The translations under genes were made by a program, and so were the position numbers. Shown here one piece after another: positions 9,682-19,432 of a stretch of DNA of 64,000 nt; the first letter of the stretch is position 1; each line of letters starts with the position of its first letter. The notes beneath the pieces were generated by a model. The model saw only the letters and a list, made by a program, of their open reading frames with translations, had not been told where the DNA came from and made no database searches. Source of the DNA: Solirubrobacter pauli (GTDB lineage Bacteria > Actinomycetota > Thermoleophilia > Solirubrobacterales > Solirubrobacteraceae); assembly GCF_003633755.1 (NCBI RefSeq), contig NZ_RBIL01000001.1, positions 3,767,426-3,831,425 on the forward strand, given 5' to 3'.

Positions 9682-10488
9682 TTGGTTCGAGGCGCCGCCG
9701 ATCGGCTGTTTCTTCCGGCAAAGGGATTGCTGGAAGAGGTAGGCGACATGATGATCCTGACCGGGAAGACGATCGTGTCTGCCCTCAGGCCCCCGTACCC
9801 GTACGGCGGTGAGTTCGTCCAGCAGTTCCTGTTCGCACTGCGCCTGTGCTGGTTCCCCCTGATGGTGTCCACCATCGCGTTCGGCTACGCGGCGCCCGGC
9901 CTGCAGGCGAGCAACTTCCTGACGCTGTTCGGCGCCAACGACCGCCTCGGCGGCTTCTTCGTGCTCGCCAGCATCCGCGAGTTCGCGCCGTTCGTGACCG
10001 CGATCGTGCTCGCCGGCGTGGCCGGCACCGCGATCACGGCCGACCTCGGCGCGCGCAAGATCCGCGAGGAGCTGGACGCGCTGCAGGTGCTCGGCGTGGA
10101 CCCGGTGAAGAACCTCGTCGTGCCGCGGTTCCTCGCGCTGATGATCGTCACCGGGATGTTCGACGTCTTCGCCGTGCTGTTCGGCATCTTCGGCGGCCTC
10201 GTCGCCAACGCCGTCAACCACCAGCCGACCGGCCCGTTCTTCGCGAACCTGCTGACCAACGCGAGCATCCCGGACCTCTGGGGCAGCGTCCTGAAGTGCA
10301 CGATGTTCGGCGCGATCATCGCCGTCGTCTGCTGTTACAAGGGCATGACGGCGAGCGGCGGCGCGGCGGGTGTGGGCCGCGCGGTCAACCAGGCCGTCGT
10401 CATCTCCACGCTCGGCGTCTTCGCGTTCAACTACGTCTTCACGCAGACGCTGCTGGCCACCAACCCCGAGATCATCAACCTCAAGTGA
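9682..10488 (+). CDS. MlaE/YrbE permease, first of pair
   Basis: Inner-membrane permease subunit of an Mce-type ABC lipid transporter, 268 residues. The MlaE family signature is present around residues 97-150: REFAPFVTAIVLAGVAGTA followed by ITADLGARKIREELDALQVLGV. It starts with TTG at 9682 behind AGAGGAGAG; no better in-frame start gives the full N-terminus. It is the first gene of a fifteen-kilobase run of plus-strand genes and overlaps the second permease by four bases. The two permeases would form a heterodimer driven by the ATPase encoded next. Confidence 0.93.
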   Translation: MVRGAADRLFLPAKGLLEEVGDMMILTGKTIVSALRPPYPYGGEFVQQFLFALRLCWFPLMVSTIAFGYAAPGLQASNFLTLFGANDRLGGFFVLASIREFAPFVTAIVLAGVAGTAITADLGARKIREELDALQVLGVDPVKNLVVPRFLALMIVTGMFDVFAVLFGIFGGLVANAVNHQPTGPFFANLLTNASIPDLWGSVLKCTMFGAIIAVVCCYKGMTASGGAAGVGRAVNQAVVISTLGVFAFNYVFTQTLLATNPEIINLK

Positions 10489-11282
10489 ACGACTGGCTGG
10501 CAGTTCCGAGGGATTGGCTCGCCAGCTTCGGCGAGATCATCCGCTTCTGCGGGCGGGTGATGGGCGAGGTCTACGGCCTCAAGGTCTTCCGCTACTTCGG
10601 CGAGGCCCTGCGCCAGGCCGGCGTGCTGATCCTCTCCAGCACGCTCGTGATCTGGGGCCTGACGTTCATCATCGGCCTCCAGTGCGGCATCGAGGCCGCG
10701 TACTTCAACCGCGCCACCGGCGCCCCCGCCTACGCGGGCGTGTTCGCGGCCTGGTGCGACCTGCGCGAGCTGATCCCGTACGCGTTCGGCTACATGATGG
10801 CCGCGAAGGTCGGCACCGGCATCGTCGCCGAGCTGGGCTCGATGCGGATCTCGGACGAGATCGACGCGCTGGAGGTGATGGGCATCAGCAGCATCACCTT
10901 CCTGTGCGCGACGCGCCTGCTCGCGAGCTGGCTCGTGCTGCCGTTCGTCTACCTCGCCGGCATCGGCGCCGGCTTCCTCGCGTCGTACCTGGCGGTGGTC
11001 GAGCAGATCGGCGAGGTCTCGTCCGGCGGCTACGGGTTGATCTTCTGGATGTTCCAGAACCCACCGGACCTCTTATTCAGCTTGATAAAGGCGATGGTCA
11101 TGGCCACCGCGATCGTGCTCGTCGGCTGTTACTACGGCTACACGGCGAGCGGCGGCCCGGTGGGCGTGGGCACCGCGACGGCCAAGTCCATGGTCCTCAA
11201 CATCGTGCTGGTCCACCTGATCGGCATGCTCGGCACCCAGGTCTTCTGGGGTGCGAACCCACGCGCACCGATCGGAGGGTGA
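10485..11282 (+). CDS. MlaE/YrbE permease, second of pair
   Basis: Second MlaE-family permease, 265 residues, beginning with GTG inside the stop of the first (GTGA). It carries the same core: RELIPYAFGYMMAAKVGTGI and VAELGSMRISDEIDALEVMG, and ends with a typical hydrophobic segment containing GYTASGGPVGVGTATAKSMV, which matches GMTASGGAAGVGRAVNQAVV in its neighbour. Two different YrbE proteins per mce operon is the normal actinobacterial arrangement (YrbEA/YrbEB). Confidence 0.93.
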   Translation: MNDWLAVPRDWLASFGEIIRFCGRVMGEVYGLKVFRYFGEALRQAGVLILSSTLVIWGLTFIIGLQCGIEAAYFNRATGAPAYAGVFAAWCDLRELIPYAFGYMMAAKVGTGIVAELGSMRISDEIDALEVMGISSITFLCATRLLASWLVLPFVYLAGIGAGFLASYLAVVEQIGEVSSGGYGLIFWMFQNPPDLLFSLIKAMVMATAIVLVGCYYGYTASGGPVGVGTATAKSMVLNIVLVHLIGMLGTQVFWGANPRAPIGG

Positions 11283-11284
11283 CG

Positions 11285-12094
11285 ATGAGCGACGAAGACG
11301 AATACAAGTGGCACACCGGCAAGAAGCGCCCGTCCGGCGTCGAGGACGCGGTGGAGTTCGTCGACGTCCACAAGGCGTTCGGCCGCAACAAGATCCTGCG
11401 CGGTCTGAACATGGGGATCCCGAACGACAAGATCTCGATGATCCTCGGTCCGTCGGGCACGGGAAAATCCGTATGTATCAAGCACATGGTCGGGCTGCTC
11501 TATCCCGACGAGGGCGACGTTCTGGTTCACGGTGAGTCAGTGCCGGGCATGGCCGACGACGAGCTGTTCGAGATGCGGAAGAAGTTCGGCGTCTTGTTCC
11601 AGGACGGCGCCCTCTTCGGTTCCATGAACCTATGGGACAACGTCGCGTTCCCGCTTCGCCAGCACACCGACAAGGGCGAGGACGAGATCGAGGACATCGT
11701 CAACGGGCGCCTCCGCGAGGTCGGCCTCGAGGCGTCCGCGGACAAGATGCCGAACGAGCTCTCGGGCGGCATGCGCAAGCGCGCCGGCTTCGCGCGCGCG
11801 CTCGTGCTGGACCCGGACATCGTGCTCTTCGACGAGCCCGACTCCGGCCTGGACCCGGTCCGCACCGCGCTGCTGTGCGAGCTCATCCAGGAGATCCACG
11901 AGCAGAACGGCGGCGCCTACGTGGTCATCACCCACGACATCATGAGCGCCAAGCGCGTGGCCGAGTACATCGCGGTGCTGTGGAAGGGGCGGATCGTCGA
12001 GTCCGGCCCGGCGGAGGAGCTCTTCGACTCCGACAACCAGTTCGTGCGCCAGTTCCTGTCCGGGGCCTCGCAGGGCCCCCTCGGGATGGAGTAG
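11285..12094 (+). CDS. MlaF/Mkl-type ABC ATPase of the Mce transporter
   Basis: 269-residue ATPase that would power lipid movement. Walker A GPSGTGKS is at residues 55-62, the ABC signature NELSGGMRKRAGFARAL follows, and Walker B is VLFDEPDSGLDP, where the Asp-Ser-Gly-Leu-Asp form is typical of MlaF/Mkl. GGAGG lies five bases before ATG 11285. In mycobacteria the ATPase (MceG/Mkl) is normally encoded away from the mce operons; here it sits inside, between the permeases and the Mce genes, as in proteobacterial mla operons. Confidence 0.94.
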   Translation: MSDEDEYKWHTGKKRPSGVEDAVEFVDVHKAFGRNKILRGLNMGIPNDKISMILGPSGTGKSVCIKHMVGLLYPDEGDVLVHGESVPGMADDELFEMRKKFGVLFQDGALFGSMNLWDNVAFPLRQHTDKGEDEIEDIVNGRLREVGLEASADKMPNELSGGMRKRAGFARALVLDPDIVLFDEPDSGLDPVRTALLCELIQEIHEQNGGAYVVITHDIMSAKRVAEYIAVLWKGRIVESGPAEELFDSDNQFVRQFLSGASQGPLGME

Positions 12095-12103
12095 CGCGCG
12101 CCC

Positions 12104-13450
12104 GTGGCCCTCGCTCGCACGGCAGTCCTGCTCGGCGTCGCCCTTCTGGTGGCGCTGGCGGTCTACCTGTTCGCCTTCCGCGCGAGCGGCCAGGAGTACA
12201 CGCTGATCTTCGACAACGCCGGCCAGCTCGTGGTCGGCGACAACGTGCAGATCGGCGGGCGTGCCGTCGGCAGCGTCCGCGACATCCGGCTCACGGACAA
12301 CAACCAGGCGGCGATCAAGGTCACGGTCGAGGAGCCCTACGCGCCGCTGCGCGAAGGCACGGAGGCCGTGATCCGGCTGACCTCGCTGTCGGGCATCGCG
12401 AACCGCTACGTCGCGATCTCGCCCGGCCCGGACGCGAGCCGCACGCTGCCCGCGGGCTCGACCATCTCGACCGCCAGCACCACCACGGCGGTCGACCTCG
12501 ACGCGCTGTTCAACACGCTCGACCCGGACGCCCGCAAGGATCTGCAGACGCTGATCGCCGGCTTCAAGACCCAGCTCGACGGCAAGGGCGAGCAGGCGGC
12601 CGCGGCCACCGAGTACCTGAACCCGATGCTGTCTAGCGCGCGCCGGCTGGTGAACGAGGCCACCCAGGACGAGGACGCGCTCACCGAGCTGATCGTCAAC
12701 TCCTCGCGCACGGTCACGGCGATCGCCGAGAAGCGGGACGACCTGTCGGCGCTCGTCGGCAACGCGAACGCCACCACCGGCGCGATCGCGGCCGAGAACA
12801 ACGCGCTCCAGCAGGCGCTCGCGCTGCTGCCGACCACGCTCCGGCGCGGCAACTCGACGCTCGTGAACCTGCGCTCGACGCTGGACGACCTGGACCCGCT
12901 CGTGGCCGACTCGAAGGTCGCGACGAAGGACCTGGCACCGTTCCTGCGCGAGCTGCGCCCGCTCGTGCGTGACGCCAAGCCGACGATCGCCGACCTCTCG
13001 ACGCTCGTCCGCCGCCCCGGCACCGACAACGACCTCGTCGAGGCCACGCGCAAGCTGCCGGGCCTCCAGCGCGTCGCGAGCCCGGCCCTGAAGAGCAACA
13101 CGCAGGCCCTGCAGAAGGGCCAGCCCGTGCTCGAGTTCATCCGCCCGTACATCCCGGAGCTGACGGGCTGGTTCCGCGACTTCGGCGTCGGGGCGGCCAA
13201 CTACGACGCCAACGGCCACTACGCGCGGATCCAGCCGATCTTCAACGCCTTCCAGGTGCACGACCTGCCGGTCGGCCCGCCGCAGCTCGTCCCGCTGCCC
13301 GTCGCGCAGCGGCTCGCGGGCCTGCAGACCGGCATCATGAAGCGCTGCCCGGGCTCGGCCAGCCAGCCCGCGCCGGACGGCTCGGCGCCGTTCCGCGACC
13401 GCGGCGGCAACCTCGACTGCGATCCGACCCAGGTGATCGCGGGCCCATGA
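12104..13450 (+). CDS. Mce/MlaD-domain lipid-binding protein 1
   Basis: 448 residues. A single N-terminal membrane helix (about 5-25) is followed by an MlaD/Mce domain (about 30-120: EYTLIFDNAGQLVVGDNVQI and GGRAVGSVRDI) and a long helical Mce-associated region rich in Leu/Thr/Asp heptads. In known systems such proteins form hexamers with a lipid tunnel across the periplasm-like space. Start is GTG 12104. First of six consecutive mce genes; it overlaps the next by four bases (ATGA). Confidence 0.9.
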   Translation: MALARTAVLLGVALLVALAVYLFAFRASGQEYTLIFDNAGQLVVGDNVQIGGRAVGSVRDIRLTDNNQAAIKVTVEEPYAPLREGTEAVIRLTSLSGIANRYVAISPGPDASRTLPAGSTISTASTTTAVDLDALFNTLDPDARKDLQTLIAGFKTQLDGKGEQAAAATEYLNPMLSSARRLVNEATQDEDALTELIVNSSRTVTAIAEKRDDLSALVGNANATTGAIAAENNALQQALALLPTTLRRGNSTLVNLRSTLDDLDPLVADSKVATKDLAPFLRELRPLVRDAKPTIADLSTLVRRPGTDNDLVEATRKLPGLQRVASPALKSNTQALQKGQPVLEFIRPYIPELTGWFRDFGVGAANYDANGHYARIQPIFNAFQVHDLPVGPPQLVPLPVAQRLAGLQTGIMKRCPGSASQPAPDGSAPFRDRGGNLDCDPTQVIAGP

Positions 13451-15081
13451 TCCGGTTCGTCGCCCTCGGTGCGTTGATCGTCGCCCTCGTGGTCGCCGGC
13501 CTGGTGCTGCTGTCCGGCCGCGAGAACGACGACGCCTACCGCGTGCGCGCGATCTTCGACAACGCGGGCTTCGTGATCCCGGGCGAGGACGTGAAGATCT
13601 CCGGCGTCAGGGTCGGCAAGATCGAGTCGATCGACGTCACGGAGGACTTCAAGGCCGCCGTCGTGCTCGAGATCACCGAGCCCGGCTACGCCGATTGGAA
13701 ACGGGACGCGACCTGCATCGTGCGGCCGCAGAACCTGATCGGCGAGCGCTTCGTCGAGTGCAAGCCGACGCAGGTGCGGTCCGCCAACGCGCAGCCGCCC
13801 GCGGAGCTCGCCGAGATCAAGCGCGGCCCGGGCAAGGGCCAGCGCCTGCTGCCGGTCGAGAACACGACGCAGTCCGTGGACATCGACCTGATCGGCAACA
13901 CGATGCGCGAGCCGGAGCGCGAGCGGCTGTCGCTGATCCTCAACGAGCTCGGCACGGGCCTCGCCGGCCGCGGCCGTGACCTCAACGAGGTGATCCGGCG
14001 CGCGAACCCGGCGCTCAAGGAGACCGACGCCGTGCTGGAGATCCTCGCGCGCCAGAACACGGTGCTCGAGCAGCTGGCGGTCAACTCGGACACGATCCTC
14101 GCCCCGCTCGCGCGTGACCGCCGGCAGGTGGCGGGCGCGATCCGCAACTCGAGCGAGGTGGCCAAGGCGACGGCGGAGCGCCGCGAGGCGCTGGCCGCCG
14201 ACATCCAGACGCTGCCGGAGTTCCTGGACGAGTTCGACCCGACGATGGAGCGGCTCGGCTCGCTCGCGGACGAGTCGACCCCGGTGCTCAACGACCTCGG
14301 CGCCCGCGCGGACGACATCAACGCGCTCGTGCGCCGGCTCGGGCCGTTCTCGCAGGCGGCGATCCCGGCGATCGACTCGCTCGGCGAGGCCGCGAAGACC
14401 GGCACGCCCGCGGTGACCGACGCGCGCCCCGTGATCGCCGACACGCGCAAGCTCGCGAGCGCGATCAAGCCCGTCGGCACGAACCTGCGCGAGGTGCTCG
14501 AGTCCTTCCGGGACACGGAAGGCATCCAGCGCCTGATGGACTACATCTTCTTCCAGACGACGGCGATCAACGGCTACGACGCGGTCGGCCACTACCTGCG
14601 CGCGGGCCTGCTGGTGAACTCGTGCACGACGTACGCGGTCGCGCCCGTCGCGGGCTGCTCGGCCAACTACCCGAAGACGAGCGCCTCCGCCTCCGCCGCG
14701 CAGGCGCCGGTGACGAGCGAGGACCCGGTGCTGCGCGCCACGGCGCTCGCCATCGCGCGCGCCCTCGGCCAGCAGGTCGAGGCGGAGAAGGTCAAGTTCG
14801 AGCGCGGGCTCGAGCGCCGCACCACGCCCGCCGGGGCCGCGCCCAAGCTCGGCGGCAAGGCCGCGCCGACCGCGACCGCGACCGCGGCCCCGACCCGGAC
14901 CGCGCCGGCCGCCACCGCCGCTCCGGAGAGCACGCCGCTGACCGTGCCCACGATCGAGCCGGGTGCGGTCACGCCGGAGCCGACCGCCGCCGCGCCGGCG
15001 CCGGCCACCGACCAGCCCACCCCGACGCCCGACCCGGGCGAGGGCCTGCTCGACTTCCTGTTCGGAAAGGACGGCCAGTGA
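13447..15081 (+). CDS. Mce/MlaD-domain lipid-binding protein 2, Pro/Ala/Thr tail
   Basis: 544 residues: N-terminal helix, Mce domain (about 32-130, AIFDNAGFVIPGEDVKISGV), a helical needle region to about residue 370, then a Cys pair (NSCTTYAVAPVAGC) and a disordered tail of about 100 residues rich in Ala, Thr and Pro (APTATATAAPTRTAPAATAA). The tail ends GLLDFLFGKDGQ. The longest of the six Mce proteins because of this tail, which may reach into the cell wall. Start ATG 13447; stop overlaps the next GTG. Confidence 0.9.
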   Translation: MIRFVALGALIVALVVAGLVLLSGRENDDAYRVRAIFDNAGFVIPGEDVKISGVRVGKIESIDVTEDFKAAVVLEITEPGYADWKRDATCIVRPQNLIGERFVECKPTQVRSANAQPPAELAEIKRGPGKGQRLLPVENTTQSVDIDLIGNTMREPERERLSLILNELGTGLAGRGRDLNEVIRRANPALKETDAVLEILARQNTVLEQLAVNSDTILAPLARDRRQVAGAIRNSSEVAKATAERREALAADIQTLPEFLDEFDPTMERLGSLADESTPVLNDLGARADDINALVRRLGPFSQAAIPAIDSLGEAAKTGTPAVTDARPVIADTRKLASAIKPVGTNLREVLESFRDTEGIQRLMDYIFFQTTAINGYDAVGHYLRAGLLVNSCTTYAVAPVAGCSANYPKTSASASAAQAPVTSEDPVLRATALAIARALGQQVEAEKVKFERGLERRTTPAGAAPKLGGKAAPTATATAAPTRTAPAATAAPESTPLTVPTIEPGAVTPEPTAAAPAPATDQPTPTPDPGEGLLDFLFGKDGQ

Positions 15082-16493
15082 GGGGCCGCTCGTCAGGGAT
15101 CGCCGGCAACCCGGTCCTGATCGGCGCCGCGACGGTGCTCGTGATCCTCGTCGCCGTCTTCCTGTCCTACAACGCCAACAAGGGCCTGCCGTTCGTGCCG
15201 ACCTACACGGTCGACGCGGAGCTGCCCAACGCGGCGCAGCTCACGGTCGGCAACGACGTGAAGGTCGGCGGCAGCCGGATCGGCGCCGTCACGCAGATCA
15301 AGCCGCGCCAGCTGGAGAACGGGCAGGTCATCGCGGTCGTCCGGCTCACGCTCGACAAGGACGCCGGCCCGCTGCCGGAGGACTCCACGCTGCTCGTCCG
15401 CCCACGGTCCGCGCTCGGCCTCAAGTACGTCGAGATCACGCGCGGGCGCTCGCGCACGGGCTTCCAGGACGGGGACACGATCCCGCTCGCGCGCGCCGAG
15501 ACGCCGGTCGAGCTCGACGAGTTCCTGAACATGTTCGACGAGGACACGCGCGCCGCGTCGCAGGCGAACCTGGAGGGCTTCGGCACCGCGTTCGCCGGGC
15601 GCGGCGAGTCGATCAACACCGCGATCGGCGCGTTCCGCCCGCTGCTGCGTGACGTGATCCCGGTGATGCAGAACCTGTCCGACCCGCGCACCAACCTCGA
15701 GCGCTTCGTGGTCGAGACCGGAGAGACCGCCGCGATCGTCGCCCCCGCCGCCGAGACGCAGGCGTCGCTGTTCCGCAACCTGAACACGACGATGGCGGCG
15801 CTCGACGAGGTCGCGCGCCCGTACATCCAGGACTCGATCACCAAGGGCAAGCCCGCGCTGGACGCCGGCATCGAGTCGCTGCCCAACCAGCGCCCGTTCC
15901 TGGTCAACACCGAGGGCCTGATGCGTGAGCTGCAGCCCGGCATCCGCGCCCTGCGCACCGCCGCGCCGGAGCTGTCGGCGGCGCTCGGCACCGGCATCGA
16001 GGTGCTGCCGAAGACGCCCGCGCTCAACCGGCGGCTGGAGTCGCTGCTGGGCGAGGTCCAGACGTTCGCCAACGACCCGCTCGTCCCCCGCGGCATCCAG
16101 TCCTCGACCGCGCTGGTCAAGTCGCTGGACCCGACGCTCGCCCACCTCAAGCCGGCCCAGACGGTCTGCAACTACGTCACGCTCTTCTTCCGCAACATCT
16201 CGTCGCTGCTGAGCGAGGGCGACCGCAACGGCACCTGGCAGCGGTTCATCATCGTCGCCACGCCGCAGGGCCCGAACAACGAGGGCGGGCCGTCGTCGGC
16301 TCCGGCCAACGGCCCGACGGTCGACAACCACCTGCACACCAACCCGTACCCGAACACCGCGTCGCCGGGCCAGCCGCGTGAGTGCGAGTCGGGCAACGAG
16401 CCGTACCTCGCGGGCCGGACCGTCACGGGCAACGTGCCGGGCACGCAGCAGCCGCGCACCGAGGGCTACGCCCAGCAGGGAGACGCGCGCTGA
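15078..16493 (+). CDS. Mce/MlaD-domain lipid-binding protein 3
   Basis: 471 residues from GTG 15078, which overlaps the previous stop (GTGA). N-terminal helix (NPVLIGAATVLVILVAVFLS), Mce domain (DAELPNAAQLTVGNDVKVGG), and helical region ending with a conserved Cys near VCNYVTLFFRNI. The C-terminus is polar and carries His and Asn residues (VDNHLHTNPYPNTASPGQPR). The fold is like its neighbours but sequence identity between the six is low, as expected if they form one hetero-hexamer. Confidence 0.9.
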   Translation: MRGRSSGIAGNPVLIGAATVLVILVAVFLSYNANKGLPFVPTYTVDAELPNAAQLTVGNDVKVGGSRIGAVTQIKPRQLENGQVIAVVRLTLDKDAGPLPEDSTLLVRPRSALGLKYVEITRGRSRTGFQDGDTIPLARAETPVELDEFLNMFDEDTRAASQANLEGFGTAFAGRGESINTAIGAFRPLLRDVIPVMQNLSDPRTNLERFVVETGETAAIVAPAAETQASLFRNLNTTMAALDEVARPYIQDSITKGKPALDAGIESLPNQRPFLVNTEGLMRELQPGIRALRTAAPELSAALGTGIEVLPKTPALNRRLESLLGEVQTFANDPLVPRGIQSSTALVKSLDPTLAHLKPAQTVCNYVTLFFRNISSLLSEGDRNGTWQRFIIVATPQGPNNEGGPSSAPANGPTVDNHLHTNPYPNTASPGQPRECESGNEPYLAGRTVTGNVPGTQQPRTEGYAQQGDAR

Positions 16494-18061
16494 TGGCCCG
16501 CCGTCGCCGCCGCGGGCCGCGCCGCTCCGACGCGTTCGTCGGCCTGATCGCGCTCGCCATCGCCGCCCTCGTGATGTTCTTCGGCTTCACCAAGGACATC
16601 CCGTTCCGCTCCGGCTTCCAGCTGCGCGCGCAGTTCGAGTCGGCGAACTCGATCCGGCCGAACTCGCCGGTGCGGATCGCGGGCGTCGAGGTCGGCAAGG
16701 TCAAGCGCATCGAGGCGACCGACGGCACGAACGGGGCGACCCTCGTCATGGAGCTCAAGGACAGCGCGCTCCCGTTGCACAAGAACGCGACCGCGAAGAT
16801 CCGGCCGCGCATCTTCCTCGAGGGCAACTTCTTCGTCGACCTCAAGCCGGGCACGGCCGACTCGCCGCAGCTGGACTCCGGCGACATGATCGCGATCACG
16901 CAGACGGCCACGCCCGTGCAGCTGGACGAGGTGCTGACCTCGCTGCAGAGCGACTCGCGCGAGGACCTCAAGCAGGTGCTCAACGGGCTGAGCACGGCGC
17001 TGATGTCGGAGCCCACCGCCGAGGAGGACGAGGACGCCGACCCGCTCGCGCAGGGGCAGACGGCCGCCGCGTCCTTCAACGACGCGCTCGACGACATCCC
17101 GGTCGCGGAGCGCTCGACGGCCGAGGTCCTCGAGGCCTTCCTCGGCACCGAGCCCGGCCGCGACGTCGCGCGCCTGATCCGCGGCACCGCCCGCACCGCG
17201 GACGAGCTGAGCCGCTACGAGCAGTCGCTGCAGGAGCTGATCACGAACCTCAACGTGACGACCGGCGCGCTCGCGGGCGAGGCGACCAACCTGCGCGCGT
17301 CGATCCGCGCGCTCCCGGGCACGCTGGCCGCGGCCAACAGCGCGTTCGACTCGCTCAACGCCGCGTTCCCGTCCACGCGCGCCTTCGCGCGGGAGATCCG
17401 GCCGGGGGTGCGCGAGACGCCGGCGACGATCGAGGCCGCCTTCCCGTGGATCGAGCAGACGCGCGCGCTCGTCTCCCAGGAGGAGCTGGGCGGGCTGGCC
17501 GAGGAGCTCTCGCCCGCGACCGTCGACCTGGCGCGCCTGATCGACCGCGCGACCGAGCTGCTGCCGCAGGCCGACCTGCTCGGCAAGTGCCTGCGCGACG
17601 TGGTCCTGCCGGCCGGCGACATCGTCGTGCAGGATGAGTTCACGACCGGCGTCGAGAACTACAAGGAGTTCTTCTACGCGCTCGCGGGCATCGCCGGCGA
17701 GGGCCAGAACTTCGACGGCAACGGCATGTACGTGCGCTTCCAGACCGGCGGCGGCTCGCAGACGCTGTCGCTCGGGCCCAACAGCACGAACCTCGGCGAG
17801 CTGTTCGGCAACTTCGTCGAGGCGCCGCTGGGCAACCGGCCGGCGATGCCGCGCAAGAAGCCGACCTACAAGGACGACGTGCCCTGCTACTTGCAGCCGC
17901 TCCCGAACGTCAACGGGCCGCTCGGGCAGAAGTCCGCGCCCGGCGGCGGGACGGCGACGGCGGCGAACGTGAAGGCGTCCAAGCAGGACAAGCTGCGGCG
18001 TGAGGTCGAGCTCAGCGTGGTCCGCAAGAAGCTCAACCCGTTCGGGGCGAAGCGCAAGTGA
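16493..18061 (+). CDS. Mce/MlaD-domain lipid-binding protein 4
   Basis: 522 residues from ATG 16493, one base overlapping the previous stop (TGATG), with GGGAGA upstream. A strongly basic N-terminus (MARRRRRGPRRSD) precedes the membrane helix. The Mce domain reads QFESANSIRPNSPVRIAGVE. An acidic insertion (PTAEEDEDADPLAQGQ, about 177-192) is unique among the six. The C-terminus ends in a basic helix (KLRREVELSVVRKKLNPF), unlike the others, and could face the membrane surface. Confidence 0.9.
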   Translation: MARRRRRGPRRSDAFVGLIALAIAALVMFFGFTKDIPFRSGFQLRAQFESANSIRPNSPVRIAGVEVGKVKRIEATDGTNGATLVMELKDSALPLHKNATAKIRPRIFLEGNFFVDLKPGTADSPQLDSGDMIAITQTATPVQLDEVLTSLQSDSREDLKQVLNGLSTALMSEPTAEEDEDADPLAQGQTAAASFNDALDDIPVAERSTAEVLEAFLGTEPGRDVARLIRGTARTADELSRYEQSLQELITNLNVTTGALAGEATNLRASIRALPGTLAAANSAFDSLNAAFPSTRAFAREIRPGVRETPATIEAAFPWIEQTRALVSQEELGGLAEELSPATVDLARLIDRATELLPQADLLGKCLRDVVLPAGDIVVQDEFTTGVENYKEFFYALAGIAGEGQNFDGNGMYVRFQTGGGSQTLSLGPNSTNLGELFGNFVEAPLGNRPAMPRKKPTYKDDVPCYLQPLPNVNGPLGQKSAPGGGTATAANVKASKQDKLRREVELSVVRKKLNPFGAKRK

Positions 18062-19428
18062 AGGCCGCGATCCGCAAGCACTTCCCCGACTTCCTGGCGA
18101 TCCTCGGCCTGCTGGTCGTCGCGCTCGTCGTGTCGGTCTACATCCTCGACAAGCAGCGGCTCTCGCTGCCCGCGGGCGTGCCGGTCCTGGGCAAGGACTT
18201 CTTCGAGATCGAGGCCGAGATGACGACCGCGCAGGCGGTCACCCCGGGCCAGGGGCAGACGGTCAACATCGCGGGCGTCGAGGTGGGCGAGATCGCGTCG
18301 GTGAAGCTGCGCGACGGCAAGGCCATCATCGGCATGAAGATCCAGCGCAAGCACGACCGGATCTACAAGGACGCGTCGATCCTGCTGCGCCCGAAGACGG
18401 GCCTGAAGGACATGGTGGCCGAGCTTACGCCGGGCACGCCCGAGGCCGGGCGGCTGAAGGAAGGCGGCGTGATCCCGATCTCGCAGACGCTGCCGGACGT
18501 CAACCTCGACGAGATCCTCGCCTCCTTGGACGCGGACACGCGCGACTACCTGCTGCTGCTCCTCAACGACGGCGCCGAGGGCCTCGGCTCCGAGCGCAAG
18601 GGCCGTCAGCTCGCGCAGGCCATCCGCCGGCTGGAGCCGACCGCGAAGTACGCGCGCGAGATCAACGAGGGTCTGGCCGAGCGGCGCGCGAACCTCGCCC
18701 GCGTCGTGCACAACTTCTCGCTGCTGACCACCGAGCTCGGCCGGCGCGACACGCAGCTCGCCAACTTCGTCCAGAACTCCAACTCGGTGTTCGCCACGCT
18801 GGCCGAGCAGGACGCGTCGCTGCAGGCGATCCTCCAGCGGCTCCCGGGCACCCTGAACACGACCCGGACGACGCTCGGCAAGGTCGAGACGCTGGCGGAC
18901 ACGCTCGGCCCGACGCTCGAGTCGCTGCGCCCGGCGGCGCGCGCGCTGGCGCCGTCGCTGCGCCAGACGCGGCCGTTCCTGCGCGAGTCGACGCCGATCA
19001 TCCGCGACGAGCTGCGGCCCTTCACGCGCGCCGCGCTGCCGACGGTGCAGGAGCTGCGCCCGGCGATGCGCGACCTCGCCGCGACGACGCCGGACCTGAC
19101 GCGCTCGCTGACCGTCGCCAACCAGCTGCTGAACGCCGCCGCCTACAACCCGCCCGGTGGCGCGGAGGAGGGCCTGCTGTTCTGGCAGTCCTGGCTCAAC
19201 CACACCGGCAACTCGGTGTTCTCGACCGCCGACGCGCACGGCCCGATCCGGCGCGGCCTGTTCCTGGTCTCCTGCAACTCGTCGCAGCTGCTCGACGCGG
19301 TCGCGCAGGCCAACCCGCAGCTCGGCACGCTCGTCCAGCTGCTCAACAAGCCGTCGCAGGAGACGATCTGCCCGACCTCGACCCAGGGGCCCGCCGCGGG
19401 CGGCGGCGCTCCGGCGACCGGAGGCTGA
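18058..19428 (+). CDS. Mce/MlaD-domain lipid-binding protein 5
   Basis: 456 residues from GTG 18058 overlapping the previous stop by four bases. N-terminal helix (FLAILGLLVVALVVSVYIL), an Mce domain with a longer first strand region (FFEIEAEMTTAQAVTPGQGQ then TVNIAGVEVGEIASVKL), and a helical region with RPAARALAPSLRQTRPFL. Two Cys (VSCNSSQ and TICPTS) lie near a Gly/Ala-rich C-terminus. Confidence 0.9.
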   Translation: MKAAIRKHFPDFLAILGLLVVALVVSVYILDKQRLSLPAGVPVLGKDFFEIEAEMTTAQAVTPGQGQTVNIAGVEVGEIASVKLRDGKAIIGMKIQRKHDRIYKDASILLRPKTGLKDMVAELTPGTPEAGRLKEGGVIPISQTLPDVNLDEILASLDADTRDYLLLLLNDGAEGLGSERKGRQLAQAIRRLEPTAKYAREINEGLAERRANLARVVHNFSLLTTELGRRDTQLANFVQNSNSVFATLAEQDASLQAILQRLPGTLNTTRTTLGKVETLADTLGPTLESLRPAARALAPSLRQTRPFLRESTPIIRDELRPFTRAALPTVQELRPAMRDLAATTPDLTRSLTVANQLLNAAAYNPPGGAEEGLLFWQSWLNHTGNSVFSTADAHGPIRRGLFLVSCNSSQLLDAVAQANPQLGTLVQLLNKPSQETICPTSTQGPAAGGGAPATGG

Positions 19429-19432
19429 GCGG